From the NCBI RefSeq assembly GCF_963169125.1, contig NC_084802.1:20801107-20865106 (forward strand): a stretch of 64,000 bases of DNA, given 5' to 3'. The notes under the pieces are model-generated. The model searched no databases. It saw nothing but the letters and a program-made list of their open reading frames with translations, and was not told where the DNA came from. Of this stretch, positions 20,926 to 33,566 are shown piece after piece (within the stretch, counting starts at the first letter, position 1; every line of letters starts with the position of its first letter). A program made the translations under genes and the position numbers. Origin of the DNA: Humulus lupulus. Lineage: Eukaryota; Streptophyta; Magnoliopsida; Rosales; Cannabaceae.

Positions 20926-21990
20926 TAGCTCCTATTTATGTAAGTATATACCAAGTATATATATAAATACAAATAATATTAATATAACTAAAAAAAATAG
21001 CAAGATTGGTTTAAATCAACCGCCTATATAAGAAAAAAATACTAATATTTGAACATATTACAAATCAAAATGAATGTACGGTACTTTATATATAGCTTAA
21101 AAGTATAACATCACAATGATTTGTAAGCCATGTGGGACTATAGAGATTTTTTAAATCGTTAATGAATTCTTTTGATGAATAAAAAAATTAGAAAAAATCA
21201 CAAATTATGATAAAATAGATAAATTATAATATAAATGATTCTAGGAAGCCACCTCACTTTCCTATAGCTCCCATTTATATAAGTATATACCTCATATATA
21301 AATATAGATAATATGTTAAATATTAATATAACTAAAAAAATATTTAGCAAGATTGAGTTAAATCAATCACCTATATAAGAATAAAAATATTAATATTTGG
21401 ACATATTTCAAATCAAAATTAAGGAATGGTACTTTATATATAGCTTAAAAGTATAATATCAAAATGGTTTATAAATCATGCGGGACTATAGGGAATTTTT
21501 TAATTGTTAATTAATTCTTTTGTTAATTAAAAAAAATTAGAATTTATGATAAAATAGATAAATTATATATAAATTATTCAAGAAAGTCGTCTCACCTCCA
21601 TATAGCTCTTCTTTATATAAGTATATAGATATAGATATATCTCATATATAAATATAAATAATATGTTAAATATTAATATAATTAAAAAAAATATTTAGCA
21701 AGATTGAGTTAAATCAATCACCTATATAAGAAAAAAAAAATACTAATATTTAGACATATAATTAATCAAAATGAATAAATGGTACTTTATATATTGCCTA
21801 AAAGTATAACATCACAATGGTTTATAAACCATGTGGGACTATAGAGATTTTTTAAATTGTTAATTAATTCTTTTGTTAAATAAAAAATTAGAAAAAAATA
21901 ACAAATTATGATAAAATAGATAAATCATATATAAATGATTCTAGGAAGCCACATCACCTTCCTATAGCTCTTCTATATATAAGTATATAA
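20926..21990. repeat. ~350-bp tandem repeat array, right part
   Basis: Three further units of the array, with boundaries near 20930, 21265, 21605 and 21975, continue after the TAGCT duplication. The spacing between markers is about 349 and 352 bp. No coding potential. Confidence 0.8.
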
Positions 21991-22009
21991 ATAGTGTATG
22001 CTTTTACAC

Positions 22010-23287
22010 TTACCTTGTCTTACCACCTAGTAAAATTGGATCCGTCAAACCTATCCAACCTTACTAGGTCTTGGTTCATGATCTTGATAGTCTCTCCTTC
22101 CATTGAAACAAACAAAGGATTAAGTTTTTGAATGTTAGAGATAATATTATTGTCTCAATGAAAATAGGAAAAACAAATACAACTGTAGACAAAAAGATAC
22201 AATTTACAAGATGTTTGATTAAATAAATTTACAACTTTATTGCAAAAATACAAGTAAATAGATAAAGATATAAATGAAAAGAATAATAGAAACAAAAACT
22301 CTATAACAAAATATACAAATAAACTAGAAAATGTAGACTAAAAGATGTAGATGTAAATACAACTATATATCAAAAGATACAACTAAATATACAAATAATA
22401 AGAAGAAGAAAGATGAAACAAAAGTAATAGAAGAAATAAGATAAGAACAAGAACAAGGTAGAATAGCTCTTCTCACTCGCACAACTAAAGTGAAGAGCAT
22501 TGGGGATCACCAACTTGAACATGGTTTACAAACTTTGTCCATAAACTTATTTCTCTTATCTCAAGCACTAAGGGACCTCAAAAAAGGAAATAGATCTCTA
22601 CAATAAACAAGTATTTTGGTGTATTTCTAGCCAAGTGCTCTAGTGGATAGAAATGGTGTCTTACAAGTGAGCATTAGGCTCATATTTAAAGAGTTTTGAG
22701 ACACCCTTTGAATTTCAAATTCCACCAACCCCATTGGTTGCTACCAATGTTTAATTGGATATTTATAGAATTAAAATGAATATTTGGGAATTACTTGGGG
22801 TGTTAGAAACGTTCAAAACTGAAAATGAGAATTGGAATTGGGCTGTCGACAAGCTTGGCCGCGGCCAGGAGTATCAGTGGTTGCAGCCGTTGTCCCCTAG
22901 GTCGCGGCCAGGGATGATAGTGGTTGCGGCCAAAGTGGTTTTCAACCTTCCAAATTCTCACAAATTTCCAAAACGTCCCAAACTCCTTTCCACTTGATTT
23001 TGTAACCTCCATACACATAATGAGAGTTAAAATCATATCTCCAACAGCCATATCACATTATGGCTTTGTGAAATTCAAACTCAAATGTGTAACTATCAAT
23101 CTACACATTATTGGGTAATATTTGGGAGTTACAAATTTGTAACTGAATTGAGACTCCAAATTATGTTACATTTTGACACACACATGTGTCTAATTTTGTA
23201 ACTCTCAATATTATGTTACAATGTGTGACAAATCACATTTTGTCACATTATTTAACCTAACATTATATTATATAAAATAATATAACA
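22010..23287 (-). repeat. Second copy of LTR-like repeat family C
   Basis: This matches 50-792 joined to 4649-5105, and therefore shows the family without the A/B insertion. It ends ATAACA at 23287. GC-rich palindromes GGCCGCGGCC (22857) and GTCGCGGCC (22901) are retained. Flanking target duplications were not found. ORFs 22755-22997 and 22803-23051 overlap on opposite strands in the GC-rich block and are not supported. Confidence 0.65.
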
Positions 23288-23478
23288 ATGTAATTTTTCT
23301 ATACTTTTTATACCCACCTCTTCTTTTTTCCTCTATCAAGTTATTTGTTTTCATCTATCTCCTTTTATTTTTCTTCTTCTCCCCTCCCTTTTTAAATATT
23401 AACTGCAATTGAAAATTCTCATTTCTTAATTTCAATATTAAGCCATTTTCTTTATTAGAAATAGTCTCACATAGAAAC
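23288..23478. other. Non-coding spacer before copia J
   Basis: This is pyrimidine-rich on the plus strand and contains nothing I can support. It ends with GAAAC, the target duplication of copia J, and continues on the other side at 36303. Confidence 0.5.
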
Positions 23479-23631
23479 TGTAAAATATGGTGAATGAATT
23501 GTGATATTTTATTCAATAGAATAGTATGTATTTATATACAAAATTAGAGACTAAATAGGAAACTAACTAAATACAATTAACTCTAATTTCTACAACTAAT
23601 ATACAGCTAATACAACTAATATATTCTAACA
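23479..23631 (-). repeat. Copia J 3' LTR
   Basis: The 153-bp LTR starts TGTAAAATATGG and ends ATTCTAACA on the plus strand. It differs from the other copy at about two positions by eye. Confidence 0.92.
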
Positions 23632-23641
23632 CTCCCCCTCA
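23632..23641 (-). other. Copia J polypurine tract
   Basis: Minus-strand GAGGGGGAG directly precedes the 3' LTR, as expected for the plus-strand primer. Confidence 0.75.
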
Positions 23642-24151
23642 AGCTGGAGCATAAATGTTAATCATGCCCAGCTTGTTACAAAGATAATCAACCCGCACCC
23701 CATCCAAAGCCTTTGTAAAAATATCTCCTAATTGTTCTCCAGTCTTCACATATCGTGTGGAGATCAGGCCTTGTTGAATTTTCTCACGAACAAAATGACA
23801 ATCAATCTTAATGTGCTTAGTTCACTCGTGGAACACAAGATTTGAGGCAATATGAAGAGTAACTTGATTATCACACCACAATTTTGCTGGAACTGAAGTC
23901 TTAAACCTGAATTCAGTCAAAAGCTAATAAATCCATACTATCTCACTCACAGACTGTGCCATAGCTCTATATTCTGATTCTACACTGGATATAGATACAA
24001 CGTTTTGCTTCTTACTCTTCCAAGAGATTAGATTGCCCCAAACAAAGGCACAATAACCTGAAGTGGATCGTCTATCTACCTTGGAGCCTGCCCAATCTGC
24101 ATCAGAGAAACACTCAATCTGGGTGTGTCTATGATCCTTGTAAACAATACC
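23642..24151 (-). pseudogene. Copia J RNase H
   Basis: The minus-strand reading, interrupted by a stop at 24152-24154 and others downstream, shows copia RNase H motifs: CFSDADWAGSKVDRRSTSGY (first catalytic Asp), then SSVESEYRAMAQSVSEIVW (Glu) and KLWCDNQVTLHIASN (Asp). The C-terminal part ends with LCNKLGMINIY next to the polypurine tract. It would remove the RNA template during cDNA synthesis. Intact copies of this family encode it in one polyprotein with RT; here it is nonsense-mutated. Confidence 0.82.
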
Positions 24152-24796
24152 TCATCCTAGTGCTCCTTTCAAGTAACACAAAATTTGCTCTAATGCTGCC
24201 CAATGATGAATTGTTGGAGAAGACATAAACTGACTAACAACACTAACTGAGAATGCAATATCTGAACGAGTCACAGTTAGATAATTCAACTTTCCAACCA
24301 ATCTGCGATATTTCTCAGGATCTTCAAATGGTTCCCCATCACGTGTAAGATGCACAGCTGGATTCATTGGAGTACTACAAGGTTTTGCTCCCAATTTTCC
24401 TGTCTCAGTTAACAAATCAAGTACATACTTCCTTTGAGACAGAAAAATACCTTGTTTACTCCGAGTAACTTCAACTCCCAAGAAATACTTGAGCACCCCT
24501 AAATCATTCGTGTGAAACTGGGTATGAATGAAAGATTTAAGGGATGAGATGCCTCCAGTATCATTTCCAGTGATAACGATGTCATCCACACACACAACTA
24601 ACAAAATGATACCAATAGTTGATCTTTTATAGAACACAGAATGATCTGACTTACTTTTCAACAAACCAAATTTCTCAACAGCCTGACTAAATTTACCAAA
24701 CCAAGCACGAGGACTTTGTTTCAACCCATATAAAGATTTGCGAAGACGACAAACTCGCCCTAACTCCCCCTAAGCAACAAACCCAGGAGGTTGCTT
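24152..24796 (-). pseudogene. Copia J reverse transcriptase, C-terminal part
   Basis: The ORF 24152-24724 contains KQSPRAWFGKFSQAV, the catalytic VCVDDIVITGND (YVDD-type with Cys for Tyr, near 24580), NDLGVLKYFLGVEV and QRKYVLDLL. These are unmistakable Ty1/copia RT blocks. The preceding part of the domain lies beyond gypsy K, at 32663-32949; the join falls within the PPGF region. A stop lies between 24725 and 24796. Catalytic Asp residues are kept, but the gene is split by 7.9 kb of foreign DNA. Confidence 0.9.
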
Positions 24797-26478
24797 TGTA
24801 ACGCCCTACTACCTTAGAGTCGTTACTAAGTGAGTTTAAAACACAACTGTGCAACTAACTGACTCTACGAGGTTTTCAAAGACTAAAAGTGTGACTAACC
24901 GGAAGTTAAGGCTGTAATCTTTGAAAATACTTAATTTCATTAAAAACTTTAAGTATCAACATCTGGGATCCCAAAATAAGGTTTACAAAATACTTACAAC
25001 TCAAAAATAGATTTACACTTGATTGACTATCAAAAGAATAAGTTAATACATCCATATTTAAAAATTCCCCCAACCAAAGTAGTCGGGCAGGCCGAACATG
25101 TACGCGTCGCTTCATGCTCTCCGTACTCATGGCTGATTGACTCATTCTTTGCCCTTACCTGCAACACAGAGCACCCGTGAGCCGAAGCCCAGCAAGAAAA
25201 CTCATACAGTTCATAACATGTGCAAATTATACAGTTAACATATCCGGTAATCCACAGATAAACAGGTCAGCCATCAAAATAAGCAAACACGGCCATGCCA
25301 CCCCAGAAGCCTTACCAAAGCCTGGGGTTTCGGTCCTCACCGTAAGGATATCCCATTTATCTGCTGGGTCCTACCCTGACTATAAGCATCCCATGTGCTA
25401 AGTGTTACTTCCAGCCCCGCTGCCGTTCTCGACTCATTATCCGTTCTCGGCACCTTTGCCGTTCTCGCTACTATAATCACATATAGTATAATTCAAATAA
25501 CATTCAAACATATAACAATTCAATAAAAACTATACAAAATCATGTAATACCATTTAGGGTCGTGCCCTGCATTAACACTATGGGTCCATGTCTTGTCCTA
25601 CGGGTGCTACAGTTTTCCTTACCTGTATCCCGAGCTTTCCGATGCACCAAGGCCACAAGCACGGTCCTCTAGCACGAGCCTCTCCGAAATCCTTGAATGA
25701 AGAATCCAACCCTAAGCTTCCTTGATTCATCTCCTAAGTCTCCAAATTTCAGCTCCTTCAACTCCTCTTCTTCTTCTTCTTGCCTTAGCTTTTTCCTCTA
25801 GCTTTTCTTCTCTCTATTTTTAACAAAACCAAAATATGACCAAGCCTAAACCATGTACCCCTTTAACCCAGCTGAACATTGACTAAACCCCCTGCCAAAC
25901 GACCATATTACCCCTCCTAATAATCATTTCCTAACTAACCCTTCAAGGGCACTCTAGTCCATTCACTTCTATTTCAATTCTACCATTTCCACCTAAACTT
26001 GTTACTCACAGCAGTTACAAATGGTTACTCAATCACCAATAACTATAACCACTAGTTCTCACTCAACTCACAAAATTCCCCAAGACACCCCTAGGCTCCT
26101 CCCGAGCCGGGAATAAAATCTCGTTGTGACTTTTGAGTTAACTAGCTCTCTAGGACCGTCTCGGCACGTGCATCACAATAATAACACCACCCTCACGTGG
26201 TACAAATCACATAATACAATTATCACATATATGCCCACAGCGGGCTAAAATTACCAATTTACCCCTATCATACAAACGGGGTCCACATGCATATTTATTT
26301 CACCTAAACATGCGTACTAACCACATAGTCATGCATCTCGAATGTTCAATTAGTCATATAAAATGATTTAAATCATAATCATGCATTTACTCATGAAAAT
26401 CACACATAAATCCCATTATGCTCTCCAGGCACACTAATCAAGGCCCTTAAGCCTTATTAGCGATTTTGGGTCATTACA
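24797..26478 (-). repeat. Gypsy K 3' LTR
   Basis: The LTR begins TGTAACGCCC and ends GGTCATTACA on the plus strand. It aligns end to end with 30975-32662. Paired ORFs at 24906-25145 and 25177-25401 recur in the other LTR but are not genes. Confidence 0.92.
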
Positions 26479-26492
26479 ACTATCCCCTTCTT
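26479..26492 (-). other. Gypsy K polypurine tract
   Basis: Minus-strand TAAGAAGGGGATAG lies just inside the 3' LTR. Confidence 0.75.
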
Positions 26493-26516
26493 ACGGAAAT
26501 TTCGTCCTCGAAATTT

Positions 26517-26630
26517 ACCTAAAAAACTCAGGGTACCGCTCCCTCATTTCTGTCTCAAATTCCCTTGTCGCCTTCTCAACCCTGTTGTTTCTCCACAGCA
26601 CTTTCACTAGTGCGATGATCTTGCTCCGCA
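26517..26630 (-). pseudogene. Chromoviral integrase C-terminus remnant in gypsy K
   Basis: Minus-strand codons just inside the polypurine tract read as a conserved tail including KVLWRNNRVEKATREF and EMRERYPEFF before a TAA stop. This is the usual last segment of the chromodomain region in Tekay/Del-type gypsy polyproteins. Upstream of it (above about 26640) no integrase can be recognised on any frame. The stub identifies the parent lineage and shows that the rest of gag-pol was lost or replaced. Confidence 0.7.
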
Positions 26631-26639
26631 AGACTTTGC

Positions 26640-29600
26640 ACTATCCCCTCCTTAAAATAATTTCGTCCTTGAAATTTATTTGAACCCATCAGGTTGTATA
26701 CCTCATACCTCTGATGGTAATTCTCAAGGTCCAATACCTTTACCCTTAATCATAAATAACACCCATGCGCAAGCACAATCTTGTTCCACAAGATCTTGTC
26801 TAATAGTCATACTTTCGTTAGCTCCTTACTTGCACCGTAACCCTGCTGAAGCTTCAGGGTCTGCTTAGATCACAATGATCACCTCAATGCCTTATTTCTG
26901 ATTCCATATATTCAATAGTCATCAACCTACTAGGGTGAGATCAATTTATAGCCCCCTGGCCTAACTCTTGGTACAATTTCAGAACTTATATTGAATCAGG
27001 AGTCAGAACTCCCCTTTCTTTCTCTGAACACCATACTAATCCTCGTCTGCTGTTACTTAGAGAGATACAAATCTCTCAACCTGGAACTTTATTTCCCTAA
27101 AATTTAACGGTTTACAAGTTCTTTTATTCTTCCAGATAGGCAGACACTCCTGCCTTAAGAATTCCAACATCCTCTTTGGCTTTCTCTCTGAACCACTGCC
27201 AAACTGTAGTATCCACTATCTTTCACCTCTTACCATGTCCTATGTCGTGTTACTTTAACAAGACGCCATCATTTGCCACCACGACTAACTTATCAGGGAT
27301 TACACTTCCCTTAATATCTCAAGTATTCATATAGTCAACCCTTAACTCTTTAAGATAACTGATAAGCTTTCTGACTGCTATTACTCTTGCAACCAACTGA
27401 TAATTCCAGATTCCCACTCTGTTCTATTCGTTCTCTAGATCCGTTCCAAAATTTAGAATACTGTAGGGTCTCAATTCAGTATCATCGACATTCTACCCTG
27501 ATACCAGTTCACCTGAACCAACTGCATTAACTCAATCAGCTGAGTTAAAACTTTTCATGTCCAAACACCTTGCTTAAAGTCTAATGTGGTCTATTCCCAC
27601 GATACACCACCACATCACTTAACCCCTCAGTGTCCAAAAGGAAACACTAAATTCTGTCACCCGCTCAACCCTCCTGGTACAACATACCCTAGAAGGTGGA
27701 ATGATATCCATTCAGAATTCTCATTCAAAAACCAAATTCTAACCGGATCACTTCACTCGATCCTGGTATCCTAACTTGTACCACCATGGCAGGGTCCTTC
27801 CCTGCTTCAACCAAAGCCAACACTTTGGTTCCATAGTTCAGTGACACTCACCAGCTAATCATTACCTACTAACGTTATGCCAATCTCAGTCGTTTCCTTG
27901 TCCATTCCATTACAATTTATAGCGTTATTCCTTGACTGATACACGCCTCCCAGCTAGGAGTTCCGCCTCCAATTAAATTTCCCCTCGCTCAATCGAGGAT
28001 TTCAAACACCGATCACCCGTCTGCTACTTTTCACCACATCTGGGTCTCAACTTTAACTTTCTTACTAATACCCAACACTCAAGTACCTTATCTATGCGCA
28101 ACCGTCGACTTAACGTTCCAAGTATATCAACCATGATCCATTCTTTCATCTCCCGCAAGGTTCGATCCATCCTCGCGTCAATTTGCGCCTGGGCGTGCCC
28201 AACCCGTGATGCACTCCCACAATTCCATATCCTCATCATAGATCAGGTCCTTTATGCTATCACTCTATACTTAACCATATCACACACATATTCCAGCATC
28301 GCCAGATACCAATCCATTCATACCTTGTCTTCTGAATTGTTTTTTGATTTGACACCATTCATTCCGTCTAACTTCAAGTTTTACCGTTCTTCCCGTCGCT
28401 GATGTAGTTGTCTGTGGAGATACTTATGGGATAAATGACGCGCTTACCAGTCCTGTTATGCTTTCTATTCCTCAGACATTCTTCATTAGCTTCTTTGTGG
28501 CTTCAGATCAAATCTTCTCATACCTGTCCTTTCGTCTTGTAGCTCTACTTTGAGTACTCCTAACGAAACCCAAACTGACACTTCATAGAACCTTACTTGT
28601 GCTGTTGTGGCTTGAACCAATCTAGAATCTTTGTTACCAACTCCTCACACCTTACTCAGTACAAAATAAAAATTACTAAAATGTCTCTTTCTTGATTTCC
28701 AGCTGTTAATAACCAGGTCATAGATCAACTCCTGGAGACATTGTCCCATCTTGTACCCAACATCAAACTTTTTATTCTTAACCGACGATGCTAACAATCC
28801 CCGCAGTATAATGCTCTGGCTACTCCAATGGTCAACTTTCTTCGATTGCTTAAGTAATTCTTTCTATCAACAAATACCATCTTTCTCAACATTCCTGATA
28901 CCAATCCTATCTGTAGTCCGACCTTGAAGTACCCCCAATCTTTCTTTACATGCCCATATAATTTTCCCACTAGTCAGCTCAGTTCCACTCAGTCTCATTA
29001 ACATACTCCAGATGATATCCTCTACAATCCATGATTATCCCTTAACTGATTAACTCTCTCACTGTGACTCATGCTGAGGCTCCCATAAGACAAACTCTAT
29101 TGTTATTACTATGCACTTCTTGATCACTTGCATCCCTAATCATTTGCCAGAAGTTTCTAATTCCTTTTTAATAAGTATTACTACCTTCAGCCTCTCATAT
29201 AGCACCCATGAGGCAAACTCTCTATGTCTAGCTCCCTCTCGGAACATTCTCGACATCGAGTTCCTCCAGATCGTTACATGACCAAAGCATAAACCATGCA
29301 GTTGAATACTCATCCTCGAGGAATCAGCCTCGAACTTCGAATGTAGCAAGGCATTCTAGTTTTCTGTTCCCTTACCATGGGAAGTCCATCCTAACATATC
29401 GAGTCACTTTATGTAGAAGTCATGCCCTCACCTGACCTCTTCCCAGATGGCATCCCCTGCCTCTGATGCATAGCAGATAACTTCACCGATTTCCATCACT
29501 ATCTTGACGGCTATCTAGTCAATCAGGTTTTCCCCCTTTTCTGGCAAAACTAAGAGCTATCAAGTTTTTTCTTGGGGTTCTTCTGCTTTGATTACCGAGA

Positions 29601-30959
29601 ATCTATCCTTACTATAATCCACCAAAAGAAGCACTGCCATTGCAGCTCTAGCACTCAGGCTGTATGCATCATTCATCAGTTCTTCGAACCACATGGCCCT
29701 CTCCACTATCCCCATACAGATGGTGAGTACACGCATCGGAGAGGCACAAATACCTTAGACTATTCCAGATTTTAAATCCTTAAATGGGTCATCATCATTT
29801 TCAACTGCATCCGTCTGTTTCAATTTCCCGAAATGAATTACCCAATTCGCAAAGCCCAAAAATTTACACTATTGCCACTATATCATTCCAAACCAATCTT
29901 ATAAGGTCTCCATTCTCCACAGTTCAGATCATGCCTTTATAACCTCTTCTATCAATCATCATCTAGGTTCTTTCCAACCTATGCCTTAGCCCAAGTGCCA
30001 TTTCCAGGCATCCCTCTAGTACAATACTTAACACAACCCTTTAGTCATGGGCTCTCATCCTCTTATAACCGAGGGTGGAATTAACTTTGCCCATCCACTA
30101 ATAAATTCATTGTCAACCCGAACTTTCCTCAAAACCAAAGGATAACACCCTTTGAGCCTTTCATATAATACCCTTATCTGTCCATACCCTCACAATGAAC
30201 CAACACTGGTAACCTTACAGTTAAAGCATACAAAGCAGCTATTTTCCCAGAGAAGTCCGCTGCTCTTCAGTTCCATCTCAACTATTAAACTCCACAGCTT
30301 ACTCACACACTAGTGACCATCTGCTGTTGCTTTCAGGGATAAATGGAGATCTCTAACTCCAACTTTTATCTAGAATCCCCCCTTCAACACAATGTCAAAT
30401 CCACTTAACCATTCTAGGAATCAACAAATTGAGTTCATCCGCCACTACTAACCAACTCCTGAACTCTGTGGTTCATACTCTGAACCAAACCACAACTAGA
30501 TCCAAATATCCACAGATATCATGCACACACAAAGCATATTTAGGCCAAATCCACACTAATATACATTTAGCTACCAGATTTTAACATCACCAAGAATACC
30601 CAAGTCTCAACATGCTTCATACAAGCCAATAAACATATATTACATACGAATTCAATTCAGACAATTAACCACATACATTCAATATGCAATCTATTATCCC
30701 AATATTCATCCACATGCATAATTATGTTATTCAACAAGCTTTAATCTCAACATGCAATAGTCAAGGGCCAAGCTCTAACAGTATCTCGTGCATATGTCAA
30801 CTCATTCATCATACTCCATATAAATAAGCAGGAAAACAGGGCATTCAAACATATATTCAAGCATATCAATCATTCATACCAACCAACCCTGAGTCGAGCT
30901 TGTCACTGACAGCGAGCGTACATGTTCGGTCAATCTCCAGAACCAATAAACCTTGGCTC
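26640..30959 (-). other. Non-coding interior of gypsy K
   Basis: About 4.3 kb without any recognisable gag-pol domain. The longest ORFs (28094-28402 +, 28024-28239 -) overlap each other on opposite strands and have no motif. The stretch is unusually even in composition, with stop codons throughout. The phrase 'aatttcgtccttgaaattta' near 26660 repeats the sequence beside the polypurine tract (26508), hinting at a local duplication. Large retrotransposon derivatives (LARDs) have similar long non-coding interiors. Confidence 0.6.
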
Positions 30960-30971
30960 GCTCTGATACCA
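30960..30971 (-). other. Gypsy K primer binding site (initiator tRNA-Met)
   Basis: Minus-strand TGGTATCAGAGC lies three bases from the 5' LTR. Confidence 0.88.
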
Positions 30972-30974
30972 AGT

Positions 30975-32662
30975 TGTAACGCCCTACTACCTTAGAGCCG
31001 TTACTAAGTGAGTTTAAAACACATCTGTGCAACTAACTGACTCTACGAGGTTTTCAAAGACTAAAAGTGTGACTAACCGGAAGTTAAGGCTGTAATCTTT
31101 GAAAATACTTAGTTTCATTAAAAACTTTAAGTATCAACATCTGGGATCCCAAAATAAGGTTTACAAAATACTTACAACTCAAAAATAGATTTACGCTTGA
31201 TTGACTATCAAAAGAATAAGTTAATACAGCCATATTCAAAAATGCCCCCAACCAAAGCAGTCGGGCAGGCCGAACATGTGTGCATCGCTTCATGCTCTCC
31301 GTACTCATGGCTGGTTGACTCATTCTTTTCCCTTACCTGCAACACAGAGCACCTGTGAGCCGAAGCCCAGCAAGAAAACTCATACAGTTCATAACATGTG
31401 CAAATTATACAGTTAACATATCCGGTAATCCACAGATAAACAGGTCAGCCATCAAACTAAGCAAACACGGCCATGCCGCCCCAGAAGCCTTACCAAAGCC
31501 TGGGGTTTCGGTCCTCACCGTAAGGATATCCCATTTATCCACTAGGTCCTACCCTGACTATAAGCATCCCATGTGCTAAGTGTTACTTCCGGCCCCGCTG
31601 CCGTTCTCGGCTCATTAACCGTTCTCGGCACCTTTGCCGTTCTCGCTACTATAATCACATATAGTATAATTCAAATAACATTCAAACATATAACAATTCA
31701 ATAAAAACTATACCATAATCATGTAATACCATTTAGGGTCGTGCTCTGCATTAACACTATGGGTCCATGCCCTGTCCTACGGGTGCTACAGTTTTCCTTA
31801 CCTGTATCCCGAGCTTTCCGATGCACCAAGGCCACAAGCACGGTCCTCTAGCACGAGCCTCTCCGAAATCCTTGAATGAAGAATCCAACCCTAAGCTTCC
31901 TTGATTCATCTCCTAAGTCTCCAAATTTCAGCTCCTTCAACTCTTCTTCTTCTTCTTCTTCTTCTTGCCCTAGCTTTTCCCTCTAGCTTTTCTTCTCTCT
32001 ATTTTTAACAAAACCAAAATATGACCAAGCCTAAACCATGTACCCCTTTAACCCAGCTGAACATTGACTAAACCCCCTGCCAAATGACCATATTACCCCT
32101 CCTAATAATCATTTCCTAACTAACCCTTCAAGGGCACTCTAGTCCATTCACTTCTATTTCAATTCTACCATTTCCACCTAAACTTGTTACTCACAGCAGT
32201 TACAAATGGTTACTCAATCACCAATAACTATAACCACTAGTTCTCACTCAACTCACAAAATTCCCCAAGACACCCCTAGGCTCCTCCGAGCCGGGAATAA
32301 AATCCCGTTGTGACTTTTGAGTTAACTAGCTCTCTAGGACCGTCTCGGCACGTGCATCACAATAATAACACCACCCTCACTTGGTACAAATCACATAATA
32401 CAATTATCACATATATGCCCACAGCGGGCTAAAATTACCAATTTACCCCTATCATACAAACGGGGTCCACATGCAAATTTATTTCACCTAAACATGCATA
32501 CTAACCACATAGTCATGCATCCCGAATGTTCAATTAGTCATATAACATGATTTAAATCATAATCATGCATTTACTCATGAAAATCACACATAAATCCCAT
32601 TATGCTCTCCAGGCACACTAATCAAGGCCCTTAAGCCTTATTAGCGATTTTGGGTCGTTACA
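30975..32662 (-). repeat. Gypsy K 5' LTR
   Basis: This begins TGTAACGCCC and ends GGTCGTTACA on the plus strand. It differs from the other LTR by scattered substitutions, a longer CTT run near 31944 and small indels. Confidence 0.92.
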
Positions 32663-32949
32663 TTCTCCGTATACACTTCTTCCTCAAGATCCCCATGAAG
32701 AAAATCATTTTTAATATCAAGTTGATGCAAAGGCCAATGATGAGTAGCTGCCATGGAAATGAACAGTCAAACAAAGGTGAGTTTAGCAACAGGAGAAAAA
32801 GTATCACAATAGTCCACTCCATAGGTTTGAGCATAACCCTTGGCAACAAGACAGGCCTTTAAGCGAGCAATTGTTCCATCTGGATTGACTTTAACCATAA
32901 ACACCCATTTGCACCCTATGGCCGATATTCCTGAAGGTAAATTAACCAA
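32663..32949 (-). pseudogene. Copia J reverse transcriptase, N-terminal part
   Basis: The ORF 32767-32949 reads [31 protein letters not shown] and [17 protein letters not shown], the standard start of copia RT. The following bases to 32663 continue in other frames into the [13 protein letters not shown] segment, then stop at the gypsy K junction. A frameshift near 32765 is needed for continuity. The catalytic part lies at 24152-24796 on the far side of K. Confidence 0.88.
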
Positions 32950-33560
32950 GTCTCAAGTACCATTCGCAACTAAATCATTCATCTCTTCTATCATTGCAGC
33001 AAGCCAACCAGGATGAGACATGGCTTCACGAACAGTTTTAGGAATAGTGATGGGATCAAGAGAAGCAATAAAAGAGCAAGAAGAAGAGGACAGATGATTA
33101 TAAGAAACAAAAGAAGAAATAGGATATGTACATTGGCGTTTACCTTCACATAGTGCAATGGGAAGATCATCGTTGAGTTCTGAATCTGATGACGAAGATC
33201 CAGGTGCAGGACATGAAACGGGAGGTGGAGGAGGTGGACGCCTGGAGTAAACTATAATAGGAGGCTTAGGAGGTGGTGGAGGTGTAGGCATTGCGGGAGC
33301 TATGACAGTGGCAGGTGAAGGAACAAGAGACTCGTCAGAACATGTATCAGGCGCAGAGGATGTGATAGAATATACCAACAAATCATCATCCTCCCCCTGA
33401 CGAGTAGTAAGTGAAGAGTATTTTCCACAAAAGTAACATCAATAGACACAAGATATTTGTTAAGATCAGGATAATAACACCTATACCCTTTCTGAAGACG
33501 AGAGTAACCAAGAAATACACACTTTAATGAATTAGGATCTAATTTGGTGACATGTGGACG
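32950..33560 (-). pseudogene. Copia J integrase to RT linker
   Basis: The ORF 32953-33381 is a low-complexity, Pro/Ser-rich linker (PTPPPPPKPP, RRPPPPPPVS) followed by IPKTVREAMSHPGWLAAMIEEM, the helix that precedes copia RT. Its downstream end is one stop away from the RT segment at 32949. Sequence at 33382-33560 carries the integrase C-terminal region in other frames. The proline tract is typical of copia polyproteins at this place. Confidence 0.8.
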
Positions 33561-33566
33561 GACATC

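Larger units (their letters stand above)
24797..32662 (-). mobile_element. Gypsy K: Tekay-like Ty3/gypsy element with almost no coding sequence
   Basis: The LTRs at 24797-26478 (1682 bp) and 30975-32662 (1688 bp) differ at only a modest number of positions by eye. Read on the minus strand, a tRNA-Met primer site (30960-30971) abuts the 5' LTR and a polypurine tract abuts the 3' LTR (26479-26492). The ~4.5-kb interior lacks gag and pol. Only the last ~35 codons of a chromoviral integrase C-terminus survive, next to the 3' LTR. This is a large non-autonomous derivative, probably mobilised by a Tekay/Del relative. No clear 5-bp target duplication exists: TGCTT on the left, TTCTC on the right. 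Confidence 0.88.

Noticed and set aside
1..23287. Family C copies (1-5105 and 22010-23287) as the two LTRs of one large copia element containing the 5648-6420 pol
   Set aside because: No primer site was found beside the right copy, no target duplication can be shown, and the left copy abuts an LTR fragment rather than a polypurine tract that I can support.
25177..25401. Conserved 74-residue protein, because a near-identical ORF occurs at 31355-31579
   Set aside because: The two ORFs are the same position in the two LTRs of gypsy K, so similarity reflects LTR identity, not selection on protein.
27586..28402. Possible host exons in the interior of gypsy K
   Set aside because: ORFs are short, overlap on both strands, and show no splice-linked continuity or recognisable domain.
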